Shown in pieces: positions 44,642 to 52,810 of a DNA stretch of 64,000 bases. The stretch comes from Bacteroidales bacterium M6 (GTDB taxonomy: Bacteria; Bacteroidota; Bacteroidia; Bacteroidales; Muribaculaceae), in the NCBI GenBank assembly GCA_001689485.1, contig LUJQ01000003.1:1-64000 (forward strand). The letters are read 5' to 3'. The number at the start of each line of letters is the position of its first letter. The stretch's first letter is position 1. Under the pieces are notes generated by a model. That model was not told the origin of the DNA and did no database searches. It saw only the letters and a program-made list of their open reading frames with translations. The position numbers were made by a program, and so were the translations under genes.

Positions 44642-46453
44642 TTAATCTTCCCTTTTTTTGCGAGTACGCATCGACGGCAGGAGCGACGGCTGCTTGCCGG
44701 TAATCATTTTCAATGCATCCTCGTTGCGACGCAATGCCAAGGGGTTTTCAGATGGCTGCGGACGCGCATCGGGATTATTCCCGCTCCGGGATGCAAATGA
44801 CTTACCGGCACCTGGACGCCCGGGACGGAAGTCATCCGACATTGCACGTCGGCGGTCGTCGGGCTGACGGCGGTCGCCACGTTCACCTCCGGGGCGGTAG
44901 CGCTCCTCAAGTTTGTTCCGTGCAGGCCATGCCTTGCTTTCACGGCGCTCACGACGCTTGTCGGCAAAAGCCCGTTCGTCCGACCTGCCGTCGCGGAAAC
45001 GCGGGCGGTCGCCACGACCTTCACGTGATTCGTCGTCACGGTCGGATTTACGGTCAAACCGGCGGTCGGATTTGAAATCCGGCTTCCTGCCGAATTTGCG
45101 GTCATCCTTGCCGAAACGTTTGCCGTCCCTGCGGCCGAACCGGCCTTCCTTACGGTCACCGCGCTCGAATCTGTCACCACGTTCAAACTTGTCGCCACGG
45201 CTGAAACGGCCTTCGCGACGGTTATCGCGGTCGCGACGCGGTTTGGCGTCACTACGTTCAGGCTCGTCATCATTCTGCTCGCGCAGACGCCCCCCTTCCC
45301 TGCGGAACGATTTATAATCACCCTCGAAGATAATGTACTCGCGCAACTCGCATTCGAGCGACCCGTTGAGAATAGGAATCTTGACCGAAGGCGCAAGCCC
45401 GATTTTGGCTATATATTCGTTTTTGGCTGCGATAATCCAGGCATGATAACCAAGGAACACCTTTTTGAGTTTCTGCCCTATCAGGCTGTAAAGGCCGTCC
45501 ATATCCTCGGCGCTGATACGTTCGCCATACGGAGGGTTGGTTATGAGCACCCCGTTCTCCGGGGCTTCAGTCCAGGCCGAAAGCGGGCGGGTCTGCAAAT
45601 CGATCATACGCCCCACACCGGCGCTCTTTATGTTGCGTTCGGCAATTTCAACGGCTTTGGGCGATATGTCGGAGCCATATATCTTGAAATCGAACTCACG
45701 CTCACCCGAATCATCGTTATAGATGCGGTCGAACAGTTCGTGGTCGAAGTCTTTCCAGTTTTCAAAAGAGAAATGCCTGCGATATACACCGGGGTTGATA
45801 TTCGCCGCAATCAGGGCAGCCTCGATAAGGAATGTCCCCGAACCGCACATAGGGTCGACCAGCGGGCAGTCGCCGCGCCAGCCGCTGCGCAGGATTATAC
45901 CGGCGGCAAGCACCTCGTTGATGGGAGCCTCGGTCTGGGCAACCCGGTAGCCGCGTTTATGCAGCGACTCGCCTGAGGAGTCAAGCGAAAGGGTCACATC
46001 CTCGCCTGAAATATGCACGTTAATCATAACGTCGGCATCCTGCAAACGCACACCGGGACGTTTGTCATCGCCATAGCGGTCCTTAAACCAGTCCACAATA
46101 GCATCCTTGACCCTGTAGGTAACGAAACGCGAATGGGTGAATTCGTCGCTGAATGCCACAGTGTCGATGGAGAATGTGCCGCCTACCGACATCAAAGTCC
46201 CCCAATCGAATTCTTTGGCATGCTCGTAAAGGTCGTCGGTGTTGCGGGCCTTGAATTTATGTATCGGTTTGAGAATGCGCAACGCCGTGCGGCAACACAG
46301 GTTCGCCTTATAAAGCATTTCCAGGTCGCCTTCAAATGACACCATCCGGCGTCCCGGCTCAACATTTTCGGCACCAAGGCCACGCAGCTCCTCGGCCAGC
46401 ACATCTTCCAGACCCTGGAAGGTTTTAGCCACCATTTCAAATTGTTCTTTCAT
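44642..46453 (-). CDS. RlmL-like THUMP-domain rRNA methyltransferase with long basic tail
   Basis: A 603-residue protein. The N-terminal THUMP domain (about residues 1-160) and RlmL/Trm14-like methyltransferase (about 165-385) include DPMCGSGTFLIEAA (SAM binding) and NPPYGERIS (catalytic). This fits the N-terminal half of E. coli RlmL, which methylates G2445 of 23S rRNA. The last 215 residues form a low-complexity tail rich in Arg, Asp, Gly and Lys with repeats of the RGD type, probably disordered and RNA-binding. A TAACTTTG box at 46477-46484 is a likely promoter. Confidence 0.88.
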   Translation of the reverse strand: MKEQFEMVAKTFQGLEDVLAEELRGLGAENVEPGRRMVSFEGDLEMLYKANLCCRTALRILKPIHKFKARNTDDLYEHAKEFDWGTLMSVGGTFSIDTVAFSDEFTHSRFVTYRVKDAIVDWFKDRYGDDKRPGVRLQDADVMINVHISGEDVTLSLDSSGESLHKRGYRVAQTEAPINEVLAAGIILRSGWRGDCPLVDPMCGSGTFLIEAALIAANINPGVYRRHFSFENWKDFDHELFDRIYNDDSGEREFDFKIYGSDISPKAVEIAERNIKSAGVGRMIDLQTRPLSAWTEAPENGVLITNPPYGERISAEDMDGLYSLIGQKLKKVFLGYHAWIIAAKNEYIAKIGLAPSVKIPILNGSLECELREYIIFEGDYKSFRREGGRLREQNDDEPERSDAKPRRDRDNRREGRFSRGDKFERGDRFERGDRKEGRFGRRDGKRFGKDDRKFGRKPDFKSDRRFDRKSDRDDESREGRGDRPRFRDGRSDERAFADKRRERRESKAWPARNKLEERYRPGGERGDRRQPDDRRRAMSDDFRPGRPGAGKSFASRSGNNPDARPQPSENPLALRRNEDALKMITGKQPSLLPSMRTRKKRED

Positions 46454-46584
46454 CGTCGGGGACAGTAAAGTTGCCGCAAAGTTACGAAAAAGAAACTGAA
46501 GAAGCAGAACGCAAGCAGCAATAAGTCAGAAGTAAGGGTGAACAAACCTTGCAATTTCACATCAAAGCCCCGATTACCTCACAC

Positions 46585-47388
46585 TTATGGCTGCAAATCC
46601 CCGTAGGAAGCCTCTGCCGCATTGAGGTGCTGTTGGTTACGTGATGCGATGGTTTCGACAGGCACAGGAAGCCGCACCCACAGGCTGTTGGGAATCAGGC
46701 GCCATAATCCCACCAGGATGTTCCACCGCCAGTCAACAACCGAAACCCGCCTCCGGCGGCGAATTGCGCGTATAATTCTCGGCACGGCATAAGGAAGCTG
46801 CATAATCATTGGATAATTCCGGTCATCGTCAAGCAAAGGCGTACGAATCCAGCCGGGACGGATGTCGGTGAATTTTATATGCAGCTTCTGGATTGTGGCA
46901 AGTTGGTTGAGCGCCCGCAGATAGGTTTGCTGGAAACGTTTCGAGGCACTGTAGGCTGCAAGATGCCCCAATCCGTTAGTACCGGCAACGGAGGTTATGG
47001 CCGCAATCTGGCCGAATCCGGCACGCTCGTCGCGGAAATAGCGGAAAGCGGTGTCGACCATACGTGTGAACCCCACAACGTTGGTCTGCATGGTCGCTAC
47101 CTCCTTATCGACCTCCAATTCGTCGTTGCCGTAACCGATTCCGGCGATATGGAAGTACACATCCATGCCACCCATGCGGCGGATAAGGTGACGCAGATGC
47201 TCGGATGCTTTCTCGTCTGTTACATCAATCCGGGAATAGAAAACGCGGCCCGGATATTTCTTCTGAAGCTCCTTCATCACTTCGACCTTGCGCCCGGCTA
47301 TGCCTACAAGCATTCCGTCGGCGGCAAGCCGTTCGGCCACATTCAGCCCGATTCCCGATGTCGCCCCCACGATAACCACTTTCTTCAT
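46585..47388 (-). CDS. Short-chain dehydrogenase/reductase
   Basis: A 267-residue SDR with the NAD(P) motif VGATSGIGLNVAERL at the start, the NAG-equivalent region FHIAGIGY, and the catalytic YSASKRF with Tyr and Lys. A hydrophobic C-terminal segment (WNILVGLWRLIPNSLWV) may bind the membrane. The substrate is unknown. Confidence 0.85.
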   Translation of the reverse strand: MKKVVIVGATSGIGLNVAERLAADGMLVGIAGRKVEVMKELQKKYPGRVFYSRIDVTDEKASEHLRHLIRRMGGMDVYFHIAGIGYGNDELEVDKEVATMQTNVVGFTRMVDTAFRYFRDERAGFGQIAAITSVAGTNGLGHLAAYSASKRFQQTYLRALNQLATIQKLHIKFTDIRPGWIRTPLLDDDRNYPMIMQLPYAVPRIIRAIRRRRRVSVVDWRWNILVGLWRLIPNSLWVRLPVPVETIASRNQQHLNAAEASYGDLQP

Positions 47389-47464
47389 AACACTCCGGAT
47401 TTAAAAGATTAGAACCATAGTGATTCATTATGAAGCAGGTAGGGAGAAATACCCGCCGCCTCAA

Positions 47465-47500
47465 AGAAAAAACGCAACATCCGAATCGGATGTTGCGTTT
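47465..47500 (-). terminator. Intrinsic terminator of the cobalamin-riboswitch transcript
   Basis: On the minus strand a hairpin with 13-15 paired bases (47470-47500, centre GATTC) is followed by TTTTTTCTTT. It lies 34 bases after the stop codon of the large T9SS gene and probably ends that transcription unit. Confidence 0.85.
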
Positions 47501-47533
47501 AATCAAATTAAAAAACCCAAACGTATTTTATAT

Positions 47534-50500
47534 TCACAGTTTCTTCATAAAGCGGAGCACACGGCTGGAGCCGTCGGAAGTAACCACTTCGGCAATGCAT
47601 GCCCCGGCAGGGAGATCTGCAATCGACACCGTTGCCGCCCCGTTAAGATTATGGGTGGCATGCAGCACACCGTCGACAGAGAACAGGCGCAACGTATAAT
47701 CCCCTTCGGCCCCAAGAATGGTGAGGCAGTCGCGCGCCGATAACCTGACACGGATTTCGGACACCGCACCTGAAACACCGTCGAGGGCCGACGACGGGTC
47801 GTACGCCCCAAGCTGGTCAAAGCAGGCATAACCCGGCACAAAATCCTTCTGCGTGCTCTCATAGTCGAGCTTCAAAGTGTTTACCGCACCAAGCTGCGAG
47901 AGGTCAAACCATTTCCAGTCGGAAAGCACATATCCCCCGGCCTCGCCATATTCGCCACGGAAATCGGCAAGCACGGCATCGACAACACCGGTCTCTTTTC
48001 CTTCGGCATCGTAGCCGTAGATTTTCAACGTCATGTAGTCGCCGTTTTCAGCCGTGAATTTAGGGCACCACGTGTCGCCTAACAGAATTTTCTCGGCAGT
48101 GACGGCAGCATTGGTGATATACACACCGGGGATTACAAGCCCTTTGTCGGAAGCCGACACATTGATACGCGTGTCGGCATACATCATATATGCCACCCCG
48201 TAGTTGTCAGTCTTGGCGGCACCACCACCTACCACATTGCGGAACTGGTTTGTGTAATCATCGTTGAACTCGGTTGCGGTTTCATTTGCATAACCATATC
48301 CGCACCATGCCCCGTATTGCACCATCGGGAAGTTGCCGAAGCGGAAAGAACCGCTGAAGAACGCATCTGAAACCGTTTCGGCTGTAGCATCGGGATCGAA
48401 CATCCAGTTGCTTTCAGGTTCAAGGAAAAGGTCGTCGAATGTGGCTACACTAAGGGTCGGGGCAATCACCGGCACAAGGGCTTTAGTCCGTGCGGTCTGG
48501 CCGTCGGCCGATGTAATCTCCAAACGATAAGTCTGGTTCACGGACGCCTCACAGGTAAACAGATCGGATGAACCTACAGGTTCATTCATCTGGTCGACCC
48601 ACTGATATGTATAAGGCTCTTTACCACCTACTGCATATGCTTGCAGCACAATGCTTTCGCCTGCGGCAACAGGCTCCTCATCCCAATCAATCACAGCCAT
48701 AAGCGGCTCAATAGTCTCGGTGGTCGAGAACAGCGGGGAGGCAACGATTTGCGACTCTTCGCCCAATGCGCTGACCATCAGAAAATAAGCCTTATACTCC
48801 GTAAGCTGGTCGAGGAAGTTGAATGTGTAGGGGGTTTCAACGTCGGCATCACATGCCACAGGACGGGTGCGCATCAGCTCGTCACGCGAGGGAGCGTTGG
48901 ACGAAGCTTTCACCGCCTTGGCATAAAGGGAGCCGCCTACTGTCCAACGGGTGTTGACCGTTGCCGAAACATCCTTTACCGTCCCCAATGCCGGATACCC
49001 GTCCATGATTTCAGGTGCCACAGCCACCACCGGCGCATATTCATAAGCCCCGGCGGTTGTTTTCTCCGGGCGTTCCGTGCCTTCGGCATCGTGCGTCACA
49101 GCTTCAAGACGCGGCATCGCCATAGCCTCACCGGCTGAACGGAGGTGAAGGTCTGAATCGCTGAAAAATTCGGCCTGCATCCACACGGAGCTGTTATCGC
49201 CTGTCGCTTCCTGATATTCAGCAAATGTCTTCCCGTCGCCGTCCATCACTTCCGCCCCGCCGTAATAAACGTTTCCCGAGAATTTAAGGTTGCCGTAGTG
49301 AGAGGCATCCCACGGGCGGAGCGGCCCGGACGCAGTGGAGTTCTGAAGGATATTGTTGCAGACCATGGCGGCGCCATTGGCCGGTGCCGTACTGGAAAAA
49401 GCAAGCGCGAACACCGACTTGAGTGTCGAAGCCCCTTTGACATTTACGGAATTGTGCGCCACAATAACATTCTGAATCGAGGCATCCTGCATTATGCCGT
49501 AAGTATAGGATGACGCGGCATTGGGGATGACCACGACGTTGTTGGCAACCAAAGCCGGGTTTGCCTGATCTGACAGGCCGCCTCCGGTGCGGAGGTAGAT
49601 GCCTGTGCCGTCGGTCGACTGGAGCATCGACACCTTGTTGCCGGTTACACGGTAGGCACCGTGCGGGCGGTAAATGTCGATTGCATTATAGCTCTTACGG
49701 GCGGTTTCGGAAGTAATGTTATTTCCGGCCACGGTGAAATCCTGGCAATCGTTCACATAAATACCCTTGAAATAAGGGTTGGAAAAAACATTGCCGGTAA
49801 CGGAAATCCCCTTTACCTTAGGCAGAGCCACAAAACCGGCCCCCGACGCATACATGGCAATATAACCGCCGTCGAAATAGCTATCCTTAACGGTGAGGTA
49901 ATCGCAGTTGGTATTCTCCACATTGCCTCCGTCGGCCACCCTTACCAGCGATGTTTCCGCACCGCCGGTCACATCCGCACGGATAATGCAGTTCTCAATG
50001 GAACAATGGCGGCTGCCGTTCCTGAAAAGGATTGCCGAATAAGATTCGTCGGAAGTGTCGGATTTCGGTACGGACACAGTAAGGTTGCGGAAGTGCACAT
50101 ATGAGGAATTGTCGACTGTCACCACCCCTCGGTCGGCAAGCACCCCGGCACCCGAAATCACCACTTTGTCGCGGTTGCCCGAAAGCGACGAGAACACAAC
50201 GGGATGAGTCGCCGTGCCACCCTGGATGTCGGCAACGGTTATATTTTCCTTATATACCCCGTCTTCCAGCATGAACAGGACTGATGCCTCCACACCTGCC
50301 GCAAGGGCATCCACCGCTTCTGCCAGTGAATGATAATCGGCATCGTCCGACGAACCTACACGGAATGTGCCACCAAGCCCGGCCTTAACCTTTACCGTGG
50401 CGGCATTCTCTGCCGGCACTGTCACAGCCTCGCCGGTTGTAGACACCGAAGTCACAGCTGCCGTCAGGCTGTTGCCTGCAACCGCCTGCCCCGAAATATC

Positions 50501-51301
50501 GGCGGCAACCCACAGATGGTAAACCCCGGCTGCGTCAAATTCCAAAGGACGGTTGAACACCAGCTCCGCTTTCCCGGCATCGAAACGTGTAACGGCGTCA
50601 CACACCGGGGTTACAGGGGCGAACACCCCGTTGGTGCCCGTATAGAAAACCTTTGCACCCTGGATGTCGGCAATATCCGACGAACCGCTGAAATCAACGC
50701 CCACGCCTGAAACGGCAACCTTCCCGGAATTACCGGAAACAGTCACCTCAAGGTGGACTACCGGCACATCACCCGAACCACGCACCACATCACCGGCTAC
50801 ACCGGGAGAAACAGAAATCCCCCCGACATCCATTTTCACGGCATCAAGCGATGTTACCGACATCACCCAGCCTTTCAACGTCGAGGCTGTGGCATGAGCC
50901 TTGAAGTCGACCGTCAGCGACCCGTCGGCAGCTTTCGAAAGCACGTTTGACGGGCCGGTTGTGGTGGAATAACCTGTGCCTTTCCCAACCACTGCGGCAG
51001 CATCCACATCATGGCCGCTGTAAACATACATTTTGCCCCCGCCGATGCTGAATTCCTCGGCATTCAACATCAGCACCTTCCCTTCATGAGCCGGTATGAA
51101 TGTCACGGTTCCGGCAAAACCGGGGGTAATATTGGCATCCGCCCCGCCGTCATCATAGAACGAGAGCGGGGAATCCACCGTCACGGTATGTCCTGTTCCC
51201 GGTTCCAATACATAGGTCTGCATGGCATCGGATGCATAAGCCCTGGCAAAGCCTCCGCTTAGGAGGGATGCCAAAACCAAAAATGTAGAAATGTGTCTCA
51301 T
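47534..51301 (-). CDS. T9SS-exported beta-helix/DUF4465 surface protein under a cobalamin riboswitch
   Basis: A 1255-residue secreted protein. A signal peptide (about residues 1-24) is followed by a CUB-like beta domain (about 25-140, LSFYDDGGADANI), a sialidase-N-terminal-like Ig region (about 150-305), a right-handed parallel beta-helix (about 310-650), FnIII-like and Ig/PKD-like modules (about 760-950, YTYQWVD), a DUF4465 domain (about 951-1167: FDDLFLEPESNW, GYANETATEF, DWKWFDLSQLG), and a type-A T9SS sorting domain (about 1180-1255, ending VLRFMKKL). From memory, DUF4465 proteins occur in Bacteroides corrinoid-uptake loci. With the upstream cobalamin riboswitch this supports a role in capturing B12 or related corrinoids at the cell surface. 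No BtuB-type receptor is adjacent. Confidence 0.8.
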   Translation of the reverse strand: MRHISTFLVLASLLSGGFARAYASDAMQTYVLEPGTGHTVTVDSPLSFYDDGGADANITPGFAGTVTFIPAHEGKVLMLNAEEFSIGGGKMYVYSGHDVDAAAVVGKGTGYSTTTGPSNVLSKAADGSLTVDFKAHATASTLKGWVMSVTSLDAVKMDVGGISVSPGVAGDVVRGSGDVPVVHLEVTVSGNSGKVAVSGVGVDFSGSSDIADIQGAKVFYTGTNGVFAPVTPVCDAVTRFDAGKAELVFNRPLEFDAAGVYHLWVAADISGQAVAGNSLTAAVTSVSTTGEAVTVPAENAATVKVKAGLGGTFRVGSSDDADYHSLAEAVDALAAGVEASVLFMLEDGVYKENITVADIQGGTATHPVVFSSLSGNRDKVVISGAGVLADRGVVTVDNSSYVHFRNLTVSVPKSDTSDESYSAILFRNGSRHCSIENCIIRADVTGGAETSLVRVADGGNVENTNCDYLTVKDSYFDGGYIAMYASGAGFVALPKVKGISVTGNVFSNPYFKGIYVNDCQDFTVAGNNITSETARKSYNAIDIYRPHGAYRVTGNKVSMLQSTDGTGIYLRTGGGLSDQANPALVANNVVVIPNAASSYTYGIMQDASIQNVIVAHNSVNVKGASTLKSVFALAFSSTAPANGAAMVCNNILQNSTASGPLRPWDASHYGNLKFSGNVYYGGAEVMDGDGKTFAEYQEATGDNSSVWMQAEFFSDSDLHLRSAGEAMAMPRLEAVTHDAEGTERPEKTTAGAYEYAPVVAVAPEIMDGYPALGTVKDVSATVNTRWTVGGSLYAKAVKASSNAPSRDELMRTRPVACDADVETPYTFNFLDQLTEYKAYFLMVSALGEESQIVASPLFSTTETIEPLMAVIDWDEEPVAAGESIVLQAYAVGGKEPYTYQWVDQMNEPVGSSDLFTCEASVNQTYRLEITSADGQTARTKALVPVIAPTLSVATFDDLFLEPESNWMFDPDATAETVSDAFFSGSFRFGNFPMVQYGAWCGYGYANETATEFNDDYTNQFRNVVGGGAAKTDNYGVAYMMYADTRINVSASDKGLVIPGVYITNAAVTAEKILLGDTWCPKFTAENGDYMTLKIYGYDAEGKETGVVDAVLADFRGEYGEAGGYVLSDWKWFDLSQLGAVNTLKLDYESTQKDFVPGYACFDQLGAYDPSSALDGVSGAVSEIRVRLSARDCLTILGAEGDYTLRLFSVDGVLHATHNLNGAATVSIADLPAGACIAEVVTSDGSSRVLRFMKKL

Positions 51302-51671
51302 GTAAAAATTTTAATGATTATGTTTATTTAGTCAGTTTCAACATGGCGGCCAGCCGCCCCACCCGCAGCAGGCAAGAAAGACGGGGGCTTCTTTTGCAAC
51401 CGGCTTTACCGTAGGTTGCATGCCTTGTCCCGTTAGGGAAAAGCATGCGTAACAACACGACAAAACCGCAGGCAGCAGAAGCCACACGCGGGGGAATTGT
51501 AACTCATAAAAAGCGCAACGTAAGCAGCGCTATTGTAATGGGAACAAGATTAGCCATGGTCTCAATCCTCGAAGACGTGTTGTTAAAACGGCTGTTGCAT
51601 GCAGACGGCTTTATCCGGAACCGGCAACACAGAGTCGCACAATTGCAGCATAAGACGCACTACATGCAGAT
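51302..51671 (-). other. Long spacer between riboswitch and the T9SS gene
   Basis: About 370 bases of untranslated leader. It holds two overlapping mini reading frames (51504-51557, 17 codons; 51433-51507, 24 codons, ATGA-coupled), a stem of GCATGC ends at 51418-51448 with an interrupted inner stem, and a GGCGGC/GCCGCC hairpin at 51345-51358. No ordinary gene fits. The start region of the T9SS gene is AT-rich, as is usual for Bacteroidetes ribosome binding. Confidence 0.5.
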
Positions 51672-51942
51672 AGGACACACAGGCAGGTCTTCTGACTCGC
51701 TTCTTCCCGTATCCGTCGCCTTGCCTTCCCACGGTTCTTTCAGATGAACCGCAGTGGCAACCCCATCTCGGTTGTGGCGACAACGAGGGGCAAATCCCGG
51801 CTTTCGCCTGTAAGGACGGCTCTCCGCCCTACCCTTAGGATTCGCCCGAAGCACACAGCAGCGGGACTGTCAAGGATTCTCACCCTGTTCCCTTTTAAAC
51901 GTCCGGCAGGGAAACTCCCTGTCATCGGTCACCTGTTGTCGG
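51672..51942 (-). promoter_or_regulatory. Cobalamin (adenosylcobalamin-type) riboswitch
   Basis: On the minus strand the conserved elements are in order. CAACAGGTGACCG begins the P1 side, then the core GGGAACAGGGTGAGAATCC (51876-51892 region) with CCCGCTGCTGTG after it, a long peripheral domain, and the B12 box AGTCAGAAGACCTGCC at 51682-51697. CAGGT and ACCTG close the outer stem. The promoter stands directly upstream. In Bacteroides such riboswitches repress corrinoid transport genes when cobalamin is plentiful. Confidence 0.92.
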
Positions 51943-51947
51943 GTCTG

Positions 51948-51979
51948 CAAAGGTATGCAGATAACTTCGATTATGCAAA
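51948..51979 (-). promoter_or_regulatory. Promoter of the cobalamin-riboswitch transcript
   Basis: Minus strand: TTTG at 51976-51979, a 20-base spacer and TACCTTTG at 51948-51955, a full consensus match. The RNA would start near 51942, just before the riboswitch P1. Upstream, 51982-52021 holds an imperfect AGAAGTTGAGAAATTT tandem repeat of low complexity. Confidence 0.8.
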
Positions 51980-52058
51980 AAAGAAGTTGAGAAATTTAGA
52001 AGTTGAGAAGTTAAGAAATTTGGAGGTATTGGAAGAGATTGTTGGATGCACTATTACC

Positions 52059-52117
52059 GATAAGCCGGGGCCGGGAAGAGAATTTTTTTTGTACTCTCTT
52101 CCCGGCCCCGGCTTATC
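52059..52117. repeat. 23-bp perfect inverted repeat with T8 in the loop
   Basis: The arms 52059-52081 and 52095-52117 are exact reverse complements over 23 bases. The 13-base loop contains eight consecutive T. It lies downstream of apt on the minus strand and upstream of the riboswitch promoter. The absence of a U-tract after the stem makes it an unusual terminator. Confidence 0.9.
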
Positions 52118-52192
52118 AGTGAGTCCCGTTTTTATATTATATTGGCTCCATCTTGCCTGACATCAAAACAGGCGCAGTGCAGATTCGGAACG

Positions 52193-52711
52193 TCAATACT
52201 TGATTAGTGATGTCACCTCGGCATCGGCAGGAAGATTGGCACGGCCATTGAGGGCACCCAACTCGATGATGAAGTTGATATAGATTTTCTTGGGGTTCAT
52301 ACGCTTCACAAGCTCATAGGCTGCGGCCATAGTGCCACCGGTGGCAAGCACGTCATCATGCAACACCACTACATCATCCTCAGTTATCGCATCACGATGG
52401 ATTTCGATTGTATCCTTGCCATACTCCTTGTCATATGAAGCCGTGAGGGTATCGGCAGGAAGTTTGCCAGGCTTACGCACCGGCACGAAACCGGCGCCAA
52501 GCTCGAAGGCTAGAATCGACCCTCCGATAAAACCACGCGATTCTATACCGACAACCTTGGTCACACCTTTGTCGCGATAAAGCTGGGAAAGGTCCCAACC
52601 AATAATATGAAGAGCACGCGGATCTTTAAACGCAGTGGTAAGATCTTTAAACACCACCCCCTTTTGAGGGAAATCCAAAACGTCGCGAACTTTTGATTTA
52701 ACGTATTCCAT
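52193..52711 (-). CDS. apt: Adenine phosphoribosyltransferase
   Basis: Apt salvages adenine to AMP using PRPP. The 172-residue protein shows VRDVLDFPQKGVVFKDLTT at the start, GIESRGFIGG, FVPVRKPGKLP and the PRPP-binding VVLHDDVLATGGTM. Length is normal. It lies downstream of mnmG on the same strand, 99 bases away, with the parS site between them. Confidence 0.95.
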   Translation of the reverse strand: MEYVKSKVRDVLDFPQKGVVFKDLTTAFKDPRALHIIGWDLSQLYRDKGVTKVVGIESRGFIGGSILAFELGAGFVPVRKPGKLPADTLTASYDKEYGKDTIEIHRDAITEDDVVVLHDDVLATGGTMAAAYELVKRMNPKKIYINFIIELGALNGRANLPADAEVTSLIKY

Positions 52712-52782
52712 GATATGGTTTTTATTTATTTGTTTTCTTATAATTATTTCGTATAAACAGCTGGCGATGCGGAGGTTTCGAA

Positions 52783-52798
52783 TGTTCCACGTGAAACA
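52783..52798. other. Chromosome-partition site parS
   Basis: TGTTCCACGTGAAACA is identical over all 16 bases to the consensus parS recognised by ParB (Spo0J) in many bacteria. It lies in the short apt-mnmG gap. parA and parB are not in this window. parS sites normally cluster near the replication origin, and mnmG is often origin-proximal, so this part of the window may be close to oriC. Confidence 0.85.
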
Positions 52799-52810
52799 AT
52801 CATGCCTATG

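Noticed and set aside
44710..45396. Alternative 228-codon frame over the low-complexity tail of the methyltransferase
   Set aside because: It is a by-product of the repetitive Arg/Gly codons in the true frame.
51433..51557. Real small protein genes in the riboswitch leader
   Set aside because: Only 17 and 24 codons, no conserved features; mentioned as a finding but not called as CDS.
51583..51925. Open reading frames of 60-66 codons within the riboswitch region on the minus strand
   Set aside because: They lie entirely inside the conserved cobalamin aptamer and have no plausible protein features.
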